Part shown: in pieces, positions 54,699 to 63,645 of the stretch
Position numbering within the stretch: position 1 is the stretch's first letter
Layout: each line of letters begins with the position of its first letter
Assembly (NCBI GenBank): GCA_024229935.1
Contig: JAAERX010000153.1
Location: 24,554 to 88,553 of the forward strand
Reading direction: 5' to 3'
From: Gammaproteobacteria bacterium
GTDB lineage: Bacteria; Pseudomonadota; Gammaproteobacteria; Steroidobacterales; GCA-2729495
DNA: 64,000 bases
Position numbers and translations under genes: made by a program
The notes under the pieces: model-generated
Databases searched by the model: none
The model's input: only the letters and a program-made list of their open reading frames with translations
Told to the model about the DNA's origin: nothing

Positions 54699-55805
54699 AT
54701 GTATATAAATTTTTGGTACCCGATCTGTACTAGTGAAGAACTTGATCAGCAAAACCCACGCCGTGCCGAATTACTTGGCGTACGGCTGGTGGTTTTTCGT
54801 GACTCAGGCGGCAATGCCCGTGTCCTCAGTGACACCTGCATCCATCGCGGTGGTTCGTTAGCCAAGGGCAAAATAATAGACGACTGTGTACAGTGCCCGT
54901 ATCACGGTTGGGAATTTGATGGCGATGGCCAGTGCACCAAGATTCCACCCTTGGGTGACAAGAACCCTCCTGCTCGTGCCAAAGTAGACAGCTACCCGGT
55001 TGATGAAAAATACGGTGTGGTGTTTGCCTTTCTGGGTGACCTGCCCGAAGCAGAGCGTCCTCCACTGTACGAAGTTGCAGAACTCGGCAAAGAAGGCTGG
55101 CAAATCAGTGGCCCGGTAGTACTCGAGGTGCCCACCTACTTTGAACGCTCGATAGAAAACGGTCTTGACCCGCTGCATAACGAATTCGTGCATCCTGGCC
55201 AGGGCGCACCCAGAGTAGAAAGCGACCAGATTGAAATGCAAGATGCTAAATGGGGCAGCCGCTTTGTATCAGACTTCAGCAATTACACTCAGGCAGAAAA
55301 TCGCCTTAAGGTCGCCGATACTTCTGACACCGATACCGAAGGTCTCCGCGCAGGCACCTGGTACCACGGGCCCAATACCATGGTGACTGAGATCCATCTG
55401 CCGGGAAACAACAGTTTCATCCAGCATGCTTATGAAGCACCGATCAGTGACACCCGTACCCGCATCTATTTACTCAGTGCACGTAACAACACGCTTGGGG
55501 CAGAAAATGATCAATGGATTCATGACACCTATCTGAAAATAGCCGCAGAAGATGTCGAGATTCTTGAGAACCTATGGCCACTACGCACACCCGATACGCT
55601 AAATAAGGAATTAATGACGCCCGGCGATGCACCCGTTGTACGCTACCGAGAATACCTGAAAGACTGGGAGAATCGCGGCTGGCGTATCGATCAAAAAACC
55701 ATGCAGCAGGAGTACGGCGATACAGCCTATGCCATTCCCTGCCCAGCCCGACGACAATCCGGTAACTGGGTGCTTGATTCAGTACCACTGGTTGGGAGTG
55801 GCTGA
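54699..55805 (+). CDS. Rieske [2Fe-2S] aromatic-ring oxygenase, oxygenase component (copy 2)
   Basis: A 368-residue terminal oxygenase. Rieske ligands are in CIHRGGSL and CPYHGWEF; the mononuclear iron site is in ENGLDPLHNEFVHP. It is a close paralogue of the product at 30112: same start (MYINFWYPI), the same SYPV-EKYG-VFAFLGDLPE block and the same C-terminal AIPCP.RR.SGNWVL. The middle region after the iron site differs most, which is where substrate pockets vary. No reductase partner adjacent. Substrate unknown. Confidence 0.92.
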   Translation: MYINFWYPICTSEELDQQNPRRAELLGVRLVVFRDSGGNARVLSDTCIHRGGSLAKGKIIDDCVQCPYHGWEFDGDGQCTKIPPLGDKNPPARAKVDSYPVDEKYGVVFAFLGDLPEAERPPLYEVAELGKEGWQISGPVVLEVPTYFERSIENGLDPLHNEFVHPGQGAPRVESDQIEMQDAKWGSRFVSDFSNYTQAENRLKVADTSDTDTEGLRAGTWYHGPNTMVTEIHLPGNNSFIQHAYEAPISDTRTRIYLLSARNNTLGAENDQWIHDTYLKIAAEDVEILENLWPLRTPDTLNKELMTPGDAPVVRYREYLKDWENRGWRIDQKTMQQEYGDTAYAIPCPARRQSGNWVLDSVPLVGSG

Positions 55806-55945
55806 GGGGATTGGGACTGCAGAGATCACCAGCAGTTTGCCACAACGCAAAAAGCCAGTGGCATCCCACATGTCGCTTGAAATTAAAGGTAATTCAATAT
55901 TGCTGAAACCAGTTTAAGCCCAACCCTTTATTTTGCGGACTAATC

Positions 55946-55985
55946 AAACCAACTTTCGTTGGTTTACGGCTAAAGCCACGCCTAC
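55946..55985. repeat. Perfect hairpin plus REP-like element
   Basis: An 8-bp stem (AAACCAAC, loop TTTC, GTTGGTTT) at 55946-55965 is followed at once by TACGGCTAAAGCCACGCCTAC; its minus strand has the REP head GTAGGCGTGGC with stem GGCT/AGCC. The region lies between the Rieske gene and the small membrane protein gene. Confidence 0.5.
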
Positions 55986-56094
55986 TCCCCCTTTATATTT
56001 CTGATTTGCCAACCTGAGTTGTGGTGTGGTTTGATGCATTGGTTTCATCTGATTGCAATTAAACCTAACAGTATCAAGTACAGGATAGAACGTC

Positions 56095-56250
56095 ATGATG
56101 ACACTACTGTTCCTGCTGATTACACTGGCAATATTTGCACTGTTGATCGGTCGCGTTCAAGCATCATATATTTGTTTTGCAATTTCATTAGCTCTGAGTT
56201 GCTATTGGTTTAGCTATCATGCCAGCGCTCAACTAAGCATCGTCTTATAG
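56095..56250 (+). CDS. DUF5993-like small membrane protein
   Basis: A 51-residue protein too short for the track: MMTLLFLLITLAIFALLIGR... then ASYICFAISLALSCYWFSYH. Two hydrophobic helices. It ends 8 bp before the DsbB-family gene on the same strand. The length, the W-F-x-x-H end and the neighbouring DsbB match DUF5993 proteins, which I recall next to dsbB-like genes. The role is unknown; perhaps a partner of the oxidase. Confidence 0.7.
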   Translation: MMTLLFLLITLAIFALLIGRVQASYICFAISLALSCYWFSYHASAQLSIVL

Positions 56251-56258
56251 GCTGTTAT

Positions 56259-56798
56259 ATGCCAAACAATATAATGCGAAATATCAATGCGCTGGGTGTA
56301 CTGGGTATTACAGTGATCCTTAGTATCGGGCTGATCATGCAAATTGCACTAGATGAACTGCCATGCCCACTGTGCCTGCTACAACGTATCAGCTTCACAT
56401 TTGCCATCTATGGATTTATGCTCAACGTGATACGTGGGCTGAGTTTTCGCCATCACGGTATCATTATTATCGGTGCGCTATTTGGGGGTGCCGTGGCGCT
56501 CAGACAAATATCATTACATGTAATACCAGGCACCGGTACTTATGGCTCCCCAGTGTTTGGACTGCATTACTATACTTGGGCATTTATTCTGTTTGCTGCA
56601 ATACTGCTGGCTGTTGGCATCATGCTCATTTTCTCTCATCCGCGTCAGCAGGATAAACAGGTTATTGTCACTAAGGCTGAATACCTGATTTGCTGGGCTG
56701 CACTGTTCATTATCGCACTGAACTTAATAGCAACCTTTCTCGAATGCGGCCCATTGGTTTGTGATGACAACCCCACCAGCTACCGGTTACTCATGTAA
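56259..56798 (+). CDS. dsbB: DsbB-family disulfide bond formation protein
   Basis: A 179-residue four-helix quinone-coupled oxidase. The first periplasmic pair is C36/C39 in LPCPLCLLQR. The second loop (GTGTYGSPVFGLHYYTW) has no cysteines, unlike classical DsbB, but a C-terminal pair (LECGPLVCDDNP, C163/C168) may replace it, as in DsbB-like variants. Co-transcribed with the DUF5993-like gene. A DsbA partner is not in the window. It may serve the nearby c-type cytochromes (inference). Confidence 0.88.
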   Translation: MPNNIMRNINALGVLGITVILSIGLIMQIALDELPCPLCLLQRISFTFAIYGFMLNVIRGLSFRHHGIIIIGALFGGAVALRQISLHVIPGTGTYGSPVFGLHYYTWAFILFAAILLAVGIMLIFSHPRQQDKQVIVTKAEYLICWAALFIIALNLIATFLECGPLVCDDNPTSYRLLM

Positions 56799-56828
56799 CT
56801 TTGGACCAGAGTCTATTGCTCATACCTG

Positions 56829-58163
56829 TTATTTTGCCTCGTCTTTGACGCTCACAGGTTTATTGACCCCTGCGCTCTGCGGTTTAGAAGCACTTAGTGA
56901 ATGCTGAAAATTTTTATATTGCGATGCTGTTAGTGCGGTTTTTAACATGTAGTCAACAGCCGCCTTAATTTCATTATCACTACAGCTTGGACAGGCACCT
57001 TTTGCGGGCATATTGTTATAACCACCAATGGCATGCTGGTAGAGTTTATCCAATGGCCTTGCCTGAACTCGATTATTCCAGGCACTACTATCAGTAATCC
57101 GGGGAGCTCCAGCAGCACCACTGGAATGACAGGCACTGCATGCATTTGTATACACTTGTTTGCCAAGCTTCAGGTGTGGCTGGCTGGCACGTATACTTTG
57201 ACTAACTTTGGGTTGCGTACTTTTTACTGACTTCAAATATTCAGCAATTGCCAGGCTGTCCTCCCTGGTCAGGTATTGCAGGCTATCATGGTTTACTTCT
57301 GCCATCGGGCCACGCACATTACCGGCCTTATTAATCAATGTGCCTTTAAAAAAAACATCTGCAACCTGGAAGCGAGTAGCGGTAGCTAGCCCACTGCTGG
57401 TGATATCCGGCGCCCAATAGCCCTCAACAGGTGCGCCCGTAAGATAGTGCTGTTTTTTTGCACTACCGAGTACATTCAAAGGCGTATGACACATACTGCA
57501 ATGACCGGGGCCTTGCACCAGATAGGCGCCACGATTCCAGGCATCTGAATGAGCCGGGTCCACTTCAAACTCACCCTGATCCCAATAGAAAAAAAGTGCT
57601 TTCCAGCCATACTGTAAAAAACGAATATCAAGTGGGAACGACAGAGTATTGCCCTGATTCTCTTTTTTTACAGCAGGAATAGCTTGCAGATAGGCCCAGA
57701 TATCTTTCAGGTCTGAATCATGCATCCTATTGAAATAAACATAGGGAAAAGCCGGAAACGAATTTGAGCCATCAGCCCGAATACCCTCACGCATTGCCCG
57801 CAAAAAATCTGCTTCACTCCAAGAACCGATGCCTGTCTGTTTATCGGGGGTAATATTTGGTGTAAAAAAATTACCAAACGACGTCTTTATAGACAGACCC
57901 CCAGCAAAGGCTTGGCTATCGACGCTGGAATCAGTATGGCACGCAATGCAATCACCAATTTGCGCCATATATTCACCACGCCGCACAGCCTCAGGCTCGG
58001 CAACCACGCTGTAATCAATCTTGGGATACGTTGGTTCAACGCTGACAAATTCAGGCTGCCCCGAAGCGGGGTGTGATGCATGAATCGAAAGTGGCGCAAC
58101 AGCAACCCCGACTATGCTGATAACGAGTAAATACCGAAACCTACTGTAATAATGAGCAGCCAT
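56829..58163 (-). CDS. Three-heme cytochrome c (alcohol-dehydrogenase-type, with c5-like third domain)
   Basis: A 444-residue exported protein with CxxCH heme sites at 72-76 (CIACH), 222-226 (CSMCH) and 342-346 (CSACH). The first two domains resemble the membrane-bound dehydrogenase cytochrome subunit (FAGGLSIKTSFGNFFTPNITPDKQTGIG). The third ends with NNMPAKGACPSCSDNEIKAAVDYM, the cytochrome c5 signature with its extra Cys pair (C391/C394). No partner quinoprotein or GMC dehydrogenase is next to it. It probably carries electrons from a periplasmic dehydrogenase to the respiratory chain. Confidence 0.9.
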   Translation of the reverse strand: MAAHYYSRFRYLLVISIVGVAVAPLSIHASHPASGQPEFVSVEPTYPKIDYSVVAEPEAVRRGEYMAQIGDCIACHTDSSVDSQAFAGGLSIKTSFGNFFTPNITPDKQTGIGSWSEADFLRAMREGIRADGSNSFPAFPYVYFNRMHDSDLKDIWAYLQAIPAVKKENQGNTLSFPLDIRFLQYGWKALFFYWDQGEFEVDPAHSDAWNRGAYLVQGPGHCSMCHTPLNVLGSAKKQHYLTGAPVEGYWAPDITSSGLATATRFQVADVFFKGTLINKAGNVRGPMAEVNHDSLQYLTREDSLAIAEYLKSVKSTQPKVSQSIRASQPHLKLGKQVYTNACSACHSSGAAGAPRITDSSAWNNRVQARPLDKLYQHAIGGYNNMPAKGACPSCSDNEIKAAVDYMLKTALTASQYKNFQHSLSASKPQSAGVNKPVSVKDEAK

Positions 58164-58459
58164 AACTAATACACCTCACACCCTGACCCAAGCCGAACAA
58201 CCATGCTGTTTAATATGTGCTCATCATCCAACTAAAGCGTATCGCTATCAGCACCACTGCTGACATGCGTTCCACCTGTTGTATGCCCCTGATAATTTAG
58301 CGATTCACCATCGATAATATGACCATAACTCATGAATATACTCGCACCATCAGACGATGCAACAGAAATTTAATGGGGTCAGAGTGAAACTGCAGTTGAC
58401 TGAGTGGACATCTTGCTACCCTAAACCAGGAGAAAATAATTAAGGATGGACGACAGAAT
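58164..58459. other. Intergenic region with a TTAATGGGGTCAG repeat
   Basis: A 296-bp gap with no credible ORF. It contains the repeat TTAATGGGGTCAGAG at about 58370-58384, shared with 61124, 63561 and others. Confidence 0.45.
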
Positions 58460-58897
58460 TTACGCCTGCTCTTCTAGCTGTTTTAAAAAATCCAGCAACG
58501 GCGGTTCAGGAGTAATTTCTTCCTGTCCGGCCCCTGTAAATATTTGACCCAATTTCATACTTTCCAGATATTGATCAGGCCTGCCCTCAGGATGTGTTAT
58601 TTCATCCGCCAGTTTTCTGAGTTGTTCGGCTGCCTTTTTTCCACTCAACTCCTGCCGGGCAATATAGTCAGCCAACTCGTGCAGCCAGGTTACAAATACA
58701 TCATTGTGCATGTTGGCGTGATGAACTCCCGCAGGTAACTCTTCCAGCTCATTCATAATTCTGGACAACAAGGAACCCACCTGATTGATTGTGATAACAG
58801 AGGGGTCCTGTGCTGTTTCCATCAACCCTGCAATACCGCGCACCTCTTCTATTAAAGCCTTGTGACGCGCGGCTTGATTATTTTGCTGATCAGTCAT
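58460..58897 (-). CDS. Hypothetical cytoplasmic helical protein
   Basis: A 145-residue protein without signal peptide or membrane segment. It is predicted mostly helical (HKALIEEVRGIAGLMETAQD; LLSRIMNELEELP; KKAAEQLRKLADEITHPEG) and acidic at the end (PPLLDFLKQLEEQA). I do not recognise a family. It lies downstream of the third Rieske gene on the same strand (72-bp gap), so possibly co-transcribed. Confidence 0.65.
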   Translation of the reverse strand: MTDQQNNQAARHKALIEEVRGIAGLMETAQDPSVITINQVGSLLSRIMNELEELPAGVHHANMHNDVFVTWLHELADYIARQELSGKKAAEQLRKLADEITHPEGRPDQYLESMKLGQIFTGAGQEEITPEPPLLDFLKQLEEQA

Positions 58898-58969
58898 TAT
58901 TGATTTCCTTATCTAATCCGCACACTCTGCCACAAAAATAGGCTGAATTTAATACGAGATTAGACCCCT

Positions 58970-59884
58970 TTAATTATGCGCGTGATGCAGCTTACGATAA
59001 GCAATGACAGGGGCATCACTGGGGAGCAGTTTTTCATCAGTGGCGGTTAACACATCGCCCGGTATCTGGCTCGCAACTATGGGCCAGTCTTCACGAAACA
59101 CCATAAACTGTGAAAAGCGCGTGTAACCATTCATCAGCCATTGAATACCAGGCAGCGGCAGACGATACCAGGTGCGTCCGTAAACAAAGGTATGCGTCTC
59201 ATCAATAGGTGCAAACACCAGTCCCAGCATGATGCGCGGTGCAAGCCGCAGCAACCAGCGGTTAGGGTAAAGAAATTCCAGGCTCTGGGCACTCTTACCA
59301 TCCTGTACCAGGCGCGCACGAAAGCCACCCGGCACATCCTGCATATTAATCTGTATCACCCAGTCTTTTTTAAACAAACCAATGGTGGTCTTGTGCACAA
59401 AGGGCAGATGACTAAAATCACACACATTCTCTATGCAACGTGTGTAATGTGCATTCCAGTTGCCGCTAGAATCCCCATGCCGCATACCCTGGGTCTCCGG
59501 ATGAATAGCGACCTCAGGTAACTCGCCTTGTGGCAGCGGGCCGCGCCAGACCCAGATATAGCCGTCTGCTTCCCTGACAGGAAATGACGCTGCAGCAAAA
59601 TCAGCAGGTATTGCAGTATCCTGCTCCACCGGAATGCAGGTACAGCGCCCATCAGCAGCAAACTCAAGGCCATGAAAGGGACAGACAATACTGCCCGCTT
59701 GTTTGTTCACATGGCCAAGACTCAATGCAGCACCGCGATGCGGGCAACGGTCTGACATGCACACCACATCAGCACCATTGCGCCAGAACACCAGCGGCTC
59801 ACCAAAGCGGGTAACGCCTAAAGGCCGCCTACCCAACTGATTTGATGCAACAACCGGCCACCAACTACCTACCTTCGGGTTCAT
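58970..59884 (-). CDS. Rieske [2Fe-2S] oxygenase, pheophorbide-a-oxygenase-like (copy 3)
   Basis: A 304-residue oxygenase, shorter than the other two. Rieske ligands are C47-x-H49 (RCPHRGAAL) and C68-x2-H71 (CPFHGLEF); iron ligands lie in CIENVCDFSHLPFVH (Asp156, His159, His164). The FSHLPFVH form and C-terminal layout recall the PaO/vanillate-demethylase-like branch rather than the MYINFWYP pair. A GGGGTC-type repeat lies right after its stop codon. Substrate unknown. Confidence 0.9.
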   Translation of the reverse strand: MNPKVGSWWPVVASNQLGRRPLGVTRFGEPLVFWRNGADVVCMSDRCPHRGAALSLGHVNKQAGSIVCPFHGLEFAADGRCTCIPVEQDTAIPADFAAASFPVREADGYIWVWRGPLPQGELPEVAIHPETQGMRHGDSSGNWNAHYTRCIENVCDFSHLPFVHKTTIGLFKKDWVIQINMQDVPGGFRARLVQDGKSAQSLEFLYPNRWLLRLAPRIMLGLVFAPIDETHTFVYGRTWYRLPLPGIQWLMNGYTRFSQFMVFREDWPIVASQIPGDVLTATDEKLLPSDAPVIAYRKLHHAHN

Positions 59885-60426
59885 GGATACATATTAACGA
59901 TAAACACGCACATAAAAATTGCAGGCACCACTTTGTGCACACTTTGAACCAATAATCACCTCTGAAATATTCAGCATTCATACTTATCGCAGAGTATTTG
60001 ACATAAGACAGCGCCCAACACCAAAAGATTTCTGAAACAAGGCCTCTTTAAACTGCTCATTGTCACATTTATGACAAGTTTGTAACCCTAGGGCATTGTT
60101 ATTAAAGACTTAATAAAAATAAAGGTCTGGATATGACCCTCAGCAAGAGTGAAACATCTAAACACCCATATAAAAATCAACCATCTTGAACATTTTTTCA
60201 AATCTGGAAATAAGTTTCATATAAGAATCAGTTACTTGGAGAAATACGCCCCCTATTGGTACAACTTTTGCATTATTTTTATGTGAATAATTCTCATTTA
60301 GGAATTACGTAATACTTTGCTTTAGGTTAATGTAATTATAAATACTATAAGAACATATACTTAGTTACTAGATGACTTACATATAAACGACATAACTCAT
60401 ATACATAACTCATATAGAAGAATGAC
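59885..60426. other. 542-bp AT-rich intergenic region
   Basis: A divergent region between the third Rieske gene and the VPLPA-CTERM gene. Strongly AT-rich from about 60100 on, with a near-tandem ATAACTCATATA repeat (about 60392-60415) just before the VPLPA-CTERM start. No credible ORF. It must hold both promoters. Confidence 0.45.
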
Positions 60427-61113
60427 ATGCAAAATATTAAAAAAAATAAGCTCTCAATATTCTTACTTGCTTCACTAGCCGTATTTATACCCGGCATAGC
60501 ATCGGCCGCAACCGTCTACTACACCTTTGAGGGAGTTGTAGACGAAGCAAAAAAAGATGCTAGTGACTATGGCTTTAGTACTGGTGATATTCTTAGAGGT
60601 ACGGTTGAAGTCGATGATGGCCATACTGACAATAATTCAAATTCTGAAATAGCTGAATACACCGACGCTGAAATATTCCTACGCTTTACGGTAGAGAGCA
60701 GTGGCGGCACCTTGCTATACAGTTCAGATGAAGCCGCCGATGACATCAAGATAAAGATCGAAGACAACCATAATAACGACCATGACAAATGGGAAATGGA
60801 AGATAAATCCGACACACGACCTGATCTTACAAGGTCAGGTGGCCACACCAGTGCTTTTGATTATCTGAAGATTAAGATTGAAGATAAATCAAAATCACTT
60901 TTTTCAACTACAGTACCAACTGTAGATTACAGCGTTATGCTGGACCCTTCTTGGAAAAAATATGAATTTGATCTCAAATTTAAATCAGGTGGTGAAGAAG
61001 TACAGTTAAAAGGTGATCTTTCATCCTTTGTCGTGCCAATTCCAAGTGCAGTCTGGTTATTCATCTCAGCCCTTGGTGGTCTGCTCGGATGGAGACGTAA
61101 AGCTTCAGCTTAG
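60427..61113 (+). CDS. VPLPA/PEP-CTERM exosortase-sorted protein (second)
   Basis: A 228-residue exported protein: signal peptide (LSIFLLASLAVFIPGIASAA), an acidic beta-rich body with many Asp/Lys/Asn (EDNHNNDHDKWEMEDKSD) and the sorting signal VPIPSAVWLFISALGGLLGWRRKA. Unrelated in its body to the one at 51.6 kb, but sharing the C-terminal signal, so both would use the same exosortase, encoded outside the window. Confidence 0.88.
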   Translation: MQNIKKNKLSIFLLASLAVFIPGIASAATVYYTFEGVVDEAKKDASDYGFSTGDILRGTVEVDDGHTDNNSNSEIAEYTDAEIFLRFTVESSGGTLLYSSDEAADDIKIKIEDNHNNDHDKWEMEDKSDTRPDLTRSGGHTSAFDYLKIKIEDKSKSLFSTTVPTVDYSVMLDPSWKKYEFDLKFKSGGEEVQLKGDLSSFVVPIPSAVWLFISALGGLLGWRRKASA

Positions 61114-61161
61114 CCCACAAACAATTTAATGGGGTCTGGCACCAGCTGCTATAGTCAGGCA

Positions 61162-62097
61162 ATGAAATTCCTGCATGCATTGATGCTACTAACTGCGCTG
61201 GCATATCTGAGCATGACCACAGCCCATGCCTACAACGGCCCAGTCATCGATATGCACGTGCATGCCTGGCCCAGTGGCACCGATGGTGGTCCTGATGAAC
61301 CGAAAAATCAGGCGGCCCTGGAAGCCGAATGGGCTGAGTTGCAAAGCTTCAACATCGTGCTTGCCGTCACGAGTGGCCCCGAAGCATTTCTAGAAGCCTG
61401 GGAAGCAGCCCAACCTACCGAACTGCTACCCGGACCAATTTTCCCATGCATCGATGGCAAGAACCCCGTATTCTACAGGCATACCTGTTTCACCAACGGT
61501 GAAAACTTTCCGAATATCGAGTGGCTCGAAGAGCAATACACCTCTGGCCGCTTTGGCGTCATGGGCGAACTGTACAATCAGTATGCAGCCATTCCTTATG
61601 ATGACCCACGCATGGACCCTTACTATGAACTGGCAGAACGCCTGGGCATACCGGTCGCATTTCATACTCACTCGGCGCCACCGCTAACAGCACAACAATG
61701 CTGCCCCGACTTCCGCATCGCCAACGGCAACCCGTTACTCATTGAAAACGTACTGGTGAAGTACCCAAAACTAAAGGCATACATCATGCATGCGAATCCG
61801 CTGGTGTATCCAGAAGTGTTGGATTTACTGGTGCAGTTCCCAAAAGTATATGTGGATGTAAGCCCATGGCAGATGGCTTACACACGCAAGAAATTTCACC
61901 GGCTGCTACAAGAATACGTAGATGCCGGCCTAATTGGCCGCGTCATGTTTGGTAGTGATGGAGCTAATTACAAGAAAGCCTTCGATGCGTACACCTCGGC
62001 CGAGTTTCTTAGCAAGAAACAACTCGAGGGTATTTTCTGCATGAATGCCGAACGATTTCTGAGAAAAAATGGTATTTGTGATTCAGGGTCAGATTAA
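61162..62097 (+). CDS. Exported amidohydrolase-family TIM-barrel hydrolase
   Basis: A roughly 311-residue protein with signal peptide (MKFLHALMLLTALAYLSMTTAHA) and the amidohydrolase-2 pattern: VIDMHVHAWP (HxH), AFHTHSAPP, AYIMHANPLVYP and RVMFGSDGANY (catalytic Asp). Cysteines (FPCIDG, RHTCFTNG, QQCCPDF, IFCMNA, NGICDSG) may form disulfides in the periplasm. I use the ATG at 61162, not 61129, which falls in a repeat. The related family decarboxylates or hydrolyses ring or lactone compounds; the substrate is unknown. Confidence 0.85.
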   Translation: MKFLHALMLLTALAYLSMTTAHAYNGPVIDMHVHAWPSGTDGGPDEPKNQAALEAEWAELQSFNIVLAVTSGPEAFLEAWEAAQPTELLPGPIFPCIDGKNPVFYRHTCFTNGENFPNIEWLEEQYTSGRFGVMGELYNQYAAIPYDDPRMDPYYELAERLGIPVAFHTHSAPPLTAQQCCPDFRIANGNPLLIENVLVKYPKLKAYIMHANPLVYPEVLDLLVQFPKVYVDVSPWQMAYTRKKFHRLLQEYVDAGLIGRVMFGSDGANYKKAFDAYTSAEFLSKKQLEGIFCMNAERFLRKNGICDSGSD

Positions 62098-62282
62098 AAA
62101 AGCCTGTAAATTTTGCTTTATGAAACCAACATATAGCGGCTCCAACGCAACAGCAAAGGTACCGGATTTGCAGAAAGCAAAATATCAGTGTTACCCCTAA
62201 AAAAGGATCAGTCCCGGCCAACGATTTTGAACCGATCTCAAAATTTTTAGCCGAACCCGGTCAGTAACGTTCCAACAAGGGA

Positions 62283-63461
62283 TTATTTCTGTGCCGGCTT
62301 GATATCCGTTATCCCCCAGGACTCAAGCTTTGCCTCGAACGTCCAGCGCGGATGGATTCGTTCCAGATCGGCAAGATCATCATTGCTGGCAAAGTCATAG
62401 GCGTTGCCGTCATATCCATACCACTCGGCATAGCGAATGGGATAGATCACTTCGGGCGTTGTCTTGGCATACTTCTTCATCATTTCCATCGGGAACTGTT
62501 TGTACTTGAAGGTGGTGCCGTGTTTGTTGGTGCGTTCAGCAATCGCGACTGCTTCGTTACCAGTCATTGCTGCTGAGGCAATTGAGAAGGTTTGGTTTAA
62601 AAAGACTTCCGGGTACTCAAAACAAGTCCCGCACCATTTACCGACATCACGCACATCCACCCAGTTAATGACGATGTCCGGGTGATTGATGCCTGACAAA
62701 TTGTCTTCACTGATCATGGTTTGAGCCATGCTGCTATCACCACGCTGCTGCTTGGTATTGGTGTAATCAACACGGTGCATGGCGTAGTAATACGCCGGGC
62801 GGTGTATACAGGTCACATCGATACCCTGACCACGCAAGAGATCAGAGAACCGGTGCCGCTGATCAATCCACCAGGGGATGAGCGGATAGTCATCAACGAT
62901 GCCGGTCACCTTATCCGGCGGAAACACCAGCGTAATCACCTGTTGCACCGAAGGGTTTGCCTTTAGTGCAACCAGCGATGCCTCAACCTGCCGCATAAAG
63001 GCAATGCGACCACCGACAGGGTCATCACCGTGGTTGGTAATTTTACCGGCCTTGGCCTCGTTCGCCGTACAGTACAACACTAAGCCATCACAATCCTTGA
63101 AGGCCTCGGTGAGTTTTTCTGCAGACGTCATATCAACACCGGAGTGCAAGGTGAGCAGACCAGGGTCTGCACTTTCCACCCTCTCCAGCAAAGTTTCGAG
63201 CCGCTCAGCAGCCTGAGTGCCGGGTGTGCGGTACAACGCACGCACCCGAAACTTTTTGGTTTTAGTCAGTTCCTCAACAATCGCATAGCTTTCCCAGCCG
63301 GTGGAACAGGTGACTGCAACCAGGGGGCGTTCTGCCAGCGGTTTCTCTGCCGCTCCGCTTTGCTCTCGCTCCGCCTTAATTTCAAGTACCGCATCCACGA
63401 TGCGTTTGTTGTTCGCCTTAATGGCAGCCTGCGCCATTGCTACCGCTGTATCTTTGTCCAT
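62283..63461 (-). CDS. NmrA-like NAD(P)-binding protein
   Basis: A roughly 392-residue protein from the ATG at 63461 (MDKDTAVAMAQAAIKANN). After a helical N-terminus it has a Rossmann-like start (PLVAVTCSTGWESYAIVEELTKTKKFRVRALYR), then GVDMTSAEKLTEAFKDCDGLVLYC, as in atypical extended SDRs of the NmrA type. The glycine motif is altered (TCSTGWESY), so it may sense or bind cofactor rather than catalyse. Monocistronic. Confidence 0.78.
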   Translation of the reverse strand: MDKDTAVAMAQAAIKANNKRIVDAVLEIKAEREQSGAAEKPLAERPLVAVTCSTGWESYAIVEELTKTKKFRVRALYRTPGTQAAERLETLLERVESADPGLLTLHSGVDMTSAEKLTEAFKDCDGLVLYCTANEAKAGKITNHGDDPVGGRIAFMRQVEASLVALKANPSVQQVITLVFPPDKVTGIVDDYPLIPWWIDQRHRFSDLLRGQGIDVTCIHRPAYYYAMHRVDYTNTKQQRGDSSMAQTMISEDNLSGINHPDIVINWVDVRDVGKWCGTCFEYPEVFLNQTFSIASAAMTGNEAVAIAERTNKHGTTFKYKQFPMEMMKKYAKTTPEVIYPIRYAEWYGYDGNAYDFASNDDLADLERIHPRWTFEAKLESWGITDIKPAQK

Positions 63462-63645
63462 TGAAACTGTCCCGGTAAATAATTGATGCACTACAAATGC
63501 GTTTAGTTGGGCAATTATAGATTTTCTGTGGGCTGGTAGGTATGGGTCGGATTGATACGCAATAATGGGGTCGAACCGATTTATTTTTAATGGCTACCCT
63601 GCGCATAAATGACTGACAGCAGTACGTCCCCAGCCAGCAGCTGAC

